Below are positions 6,988-8,317 of a DNA stretch of 8,317 bases, piece after piece. The notes beneath the pieces were generated by a model. It had not been told where the DNA came from. It saw only the letters and a program-made list of their open reading frames with translations, and did no database searches. Position numbers and translations under genes: made by a program. The stretch covers positions 1 through 8,317 of the forward strand of contig PAFS01000001.1 in the NCBI GenBank assembly GCA_002705325.1, read 5' to 3'. Positions within the stretch are counted from its first letter, which is position 1. Each line of letters opens with the position of its first letter. The DNA is from Gammaproteobacteria bacterium. Its GTDB lineage: Bacteria; Pseudomonadota; Gammaproteobacteria; Pseudomonadales; Litorivicinaceae.

Positions 6988-7085
6988 GCCGTATCTTAAG
7001 TTTTCTATCGCAAGCTGACAGAGATTATCTAAACTGCGTTCGGGAACATTTTATTCCCCCTTCCTCCCCCCATCCATCACCCGCC

Positions 7086-7202
7086 CGAGGTTCGAGCCGC
7101 AAGCACCCCCCAACATAAGACCCACCCCTCGAGCCAAATCGATTCAGATTCTGCAACCAGCCCCAGTAACACCCTGTTCGGTGTCCACGAGGCGCGAGCC
7201 GC
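7086..7202. repeat. Imperfect 15-bp direct repeat, two copies
   Basis: CGAGGTTCGAGCCGC at 7086-7100 recurs as CGAGGCGCGAGCCGC at 7188-7202 (13 of 15 identical), and both are followed by an AAGC within one base. The copies are 102 bp apart in non-coding DNA. CGAGCC also occurs at 7130-7135. Function unknown. Confidence 0.5.
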
Positions 7203-7246
7203 GAAGCTTTAACCTCGAGACGCTATCCCCGGACCACGGCCCACGG

Positions 7247-7268
7247 CTGTTATCCAGACTGTTATCCA
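7247..7268. repeat. Tandem 10-bp direct repeat
   Basis: CTGTTATCCA occurs at 7247-7256 and again at 7259-7268, a 12-bp period. It is followed by AGGGTGTT (7273-7280), the exact reverse complement of AACACCCT at 7168-7175, and then by a perfect TTGACA. Such closely spaced repeats may bind a protein at the upstream side of the next gene's promoter, or mark an old insertion-sequence end. Confidence 0.45.
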
Positions 7269-7282
7269 AAATAGGGTGTTGG

Positions 7283-7309
7283 TTGACAGGTGCGAACCTT
7301 TACCACAAT
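7283..7309 (+). promoter_or_regulatory. Possible promoter of the MarR-like gene
   Basis: A perfect TTGACA at 7283-7288 is followed after 15 bp by CACAAT (7304-7309), 4 of 6 to the -10 consensus. The start codon lies about 70 bases downstream, leaving an AT-rich leader. The -35 is convincing; the -10 is weak. Confidence 0.3.
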
Positions 7310-7342
7310 TGAAATTGATTGCAGCGAGCGTGTGAAAAAGAG

Positions 7343-7362
7343 ATATTTAGGAAAAATATTTT
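7343..7362. promoter_or_regulatory. AT-rich palindromes upstream of the MarR-like gene
   Basis: ATATTT (7343-7348) and AAATAT (7354-7359) form a 17-bp dyad with a 5-bp centre, and AAAATATTTT (7353-7362) is self-complementary. They lie 17 to 36 bases before the start codon. MarR-family proteins usually autoregulate through AT-rich dyads of this size, so this is a candidate operator; AT-rich sequence makes chance matches likely. Confidence 0.35.
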
Positions 7363-7378
7363 ACATAGATAGGGTAGA

Positions 7379-7840
7379 ATGATGACTGATGACGACAAGC
7401 TTTTTGATCAGTTTTGTTATGCTCAAGCGTCTTTCGAAAGCTCTCGGCATATATACCGACGCGAACATGGTCCCGGTCAAGTTCGTCGATTCTTCAATAC
7501 AAGTTTCACAGCCTTTGAACTGCGTCGCTACATGATGAATTACTATTATTCCAAAGGAAGCTTCACCATATCTGAGCTTATAGAAGTATCTGAATTCAGC
7601 AGACCAACTGTCACAAATACAGTCTTAGAGGCTGTGAATATGGGATATCTGGAAGAACTGCCAGACAAAATTGACCGTCGGCGTCGGGACTTTCGACCAA
7701 CCGCGCCCATGTTGGAGGCTTGGCGGAATTACTGCAATGCGCTGTTGGCGAACCAGAAGTTTTCACAATCACTGAAACTGGCCCAGACACTGATCTCGAT
7801 GCGTGAACTGGAGGCTGAAACAGCACAGTCAGATATGTAA
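7379..7840 (+). CDS. MarR-like winged-helix DNA-binding protein
   Basis: This small 153-residue protein has a central winged helix. FTISELIEVSEFSRPTVTNT at 62-81 is the helix-turn-helix. LEAVNMGYLEELPDKIDRRR (83-102) is the recognition helix end and wing, with the D-x-R-R-R pattern that MarR-family wings use to contact DNA. An N-terminal helical stretch with FTAFELRRYMMNYYYSKG leads into it. A final helical segment could serve for dimerisation, as in MarR proteins. The start is one of two adjacent ATGs (7379 or 7382), with only a weak GGG-containing ribosome-binding site. It is separated from the transporter operon by 391 bp and has its own AT-rich upstream region, so it is probably a separate unit. 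It might control the hydrolase gene that follows after 114 bp. Family assignment is likely; ligand and target are unknown. Confidence 0.7.
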   Translation: MMTDDDKLFDQFCYAQASFESSRHIYRREHGPGQVRRFFNTSFTAFELRRYMMNYYYSKGSFTISELIEVSEFSRPTVTNTVLEAVNMGYLEELPDKIDRRRRDFRPTAPMLEAWRNYCNALLANQKFSQSLKLAQTLISMRELEAETAQSDM

Positions 7841-7892
7841 AATTTTTTAACCTTTTTTGTTCTGGTGCCCCGTGTTGCGATTGAGCAGGTTG

Positions 7893-7922
7893 GGAGCACG
7901 CACCGGACAGGTCCTGCGCTCC
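7893..7922 (+). other. Hairpin in the leader of the hydrolase gene
   Basis: GGAGC-GCA (7893-7897 and 7900-7902, with a 2-nt AC bulge) pairs with TGCGCTCC at 7915-7922 around a 12-nt loop that contains GGAC/GTCC. It lies 33 bases before the hydrolase start. There is no T-run, so it is not a standard terminator; a leader structure is possible but unproven. Confidence 0.25.
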
Positions 7923-7954
7923 GAACCGAACAATTCTCGGGGGCGCTGACCAGA

Positions 7955-8317
7955 ATGACTGAAGCACCAGAACTTCGGTTTGTCTCTTACAAACAGGGCA
8001 GACTTGCATATCGAGAGGCCGGCACCGGCCGGACCTTGCTGTTTCTGCACGGCATGAATGGCAACAGTAAAAGCTGGGCCTTTGCCTTTCAGGCTTTGTC
8101 ACCGTCATTTCGCGTTGTTGCCTGGGATGCGCCCAGCTGTGGCAGATCCGATTCTTTTGGGGATTCACTCGAAGATTATGTGGCGGCCGTCAAGGCGCTG
8201 ATCCGGTCTCTCGAACTGCAGGATATTGTTGTTATCGGCCATTCCATGGGTGGCTTGGTGGCAACATCGCTTGCAGCTGAGCCGGATATGCCGGTCACCG
8301 GGTTGATCCTGTCATCA
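7955..8317 (+). CDS. Alpha/beta hydrolase (partial, runs off right edge)
   Basis: From the ATG at 7955 the frame is open for exactly 121 codons to the window edge, so the C-terminal half, with the catalytic acid and histidine, is not visible. The N-terminal half is a clear alpha/beta-hydrolase fold. LLFLHGMNGN at 28-37 gives the HG oxyanion element, VVAWDAPSCGRSD at 54-66 the strand-4 D-x-P-x-x-G-x-S-D block, and VVIGHSMGGLVA at 92-103 the nucleophile elbow with Ser97. Members include esterases, lactonases, haloperoxidase-like and C-C bond hydrolases; the substrate cannot be assigned. There is no signal peptide, so it should be cytoplasmic. It follows the MarR-like gene on the same strand after 114 bp, making a regulator-enzyme pair plausible. 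The ribosome-binding site is poor (a run of G about 13 bases upstream). Confidence 0.88.
   Translation, partial: MTEAPELRFVSYKQGRLAYREAGTGRTLLFLHGMNGNSKSWAFAFQALSPSFRVVAWDAPSCGRSDSFGDSLEDYVAAVKALIRSLELQDIVVIGHSMGGLVATSLAAEPDMPVTGLILSS

Larger units (their letters stand above)
6988..7378. other. 391-bp non-coding region, C-rich with short repeats
   Basis: No convincing reading frame crosses this stretch. The first part after the ATPase stop includes a polypyrimidine run (about 7051-7075). The middle is C-rich with repeated CGAGCC words. The last ~120 bases become AT-rich and presumably hold the promoter of the MarR-like gene. Small dyads such as ACACC/GGTGT (7169-7173 with 7180-7184) and GTTC/GAAC (7038-7047) are present but too short to call terminators. 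I do not recognise an RNA gene. The change in composition from the flanking coding DNA could mean a remnant of inserted DNA, but no gene fragment is identifiable. Confidence 0.5.

Noticed and set aside
7038..7055. GTTC/GAAC followed by ATTTTATT as terminator of the transporter operon
   Set aside because: The arms are 4 bp with a 2-nt loop, which cannot form a stable hairpin.
7086..7104. GGTTCGAGCC as the T-arm of a tRNA
   Set aside because: No acceptor, D or anticodon arm can be fitted around it, and there is no CCA-proximal pairing.
7842..7859. T-rich run after the MarR-like stop codon as an intrinsic terminator
   Set aside because: There is no GC-rich stem immediately before the T-runs; only AAAATTTT-type self-complementarity is present.
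7611..8168. Minus-strand frame of 185 codons
   Set aside because: It overlaps the MarR-like wing and the alpha/beta hydrolase motifs in antisense and has Ser/Arg/Pro-rich low-information sequence.

Overview
The window looks like a chromosomal catabolic segment of a Gram-negative bacterium, most likely an alphaproteobacterium. The clues are moderate GC, a CUT1-type sugar ABC transporter with a Sec-exported periplasmic binding protein, and an IclR-type regulator beside it. The taxonomic placement is an inference from style of gene content, not from a marker gene.

Layout. Positions 1-255 (minus strand) carry the N-terminal 85 residues of a small basic protein with the HGGxSTG motif, cut by the left edge; a perfect inverted repeat overlaps its putative -10 box. 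Positions 379-1914 (minus) encode a type I formylglycine-dependent sulfatase with no signal peptide. A short AT-rich intergenic region with a perfect 10-bp inverted repeat separates it from a divergent IclR-like regulator (1984-2760). The regulator is followed, in the same direction, by a compact importer operon: solute-binding protein (2796-4052), two permeases (4156-5049 and 5051-5878) and a MalK/UgpC-type ATPase (5875-6987). A 16-bp-arm hairpin sits between the binding-protein gene and the first permease gene. A 391-bp, C-rich, repeat-containing non-coding stretch follows. Then come a small MarR-like winged-helix protein (7379-7840) and the first 121 residues of an alpha/beta hydrolase (from 7955), cut by the right edge.

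How it may work together. The importer, regulator and sulfatase form one divergently arranged cluster. The binding protein is exported and the sulfatase is apparently cytoplasmic. The simplest reading is that a small sulfated carbohydrate is captured in the periplasm, imported intact and desulfated inside the cell, under control of the IclR-like protein acting at the shared intergenic palindrome. No glycoside hydrolase, sugar kinase or sulfatase-maturating enzyme is present in the window, so the substrate and the rest of the pathway cannot be read from it. No tRNA, rRNA, CRISPR array or complete insertion sequence was seen.
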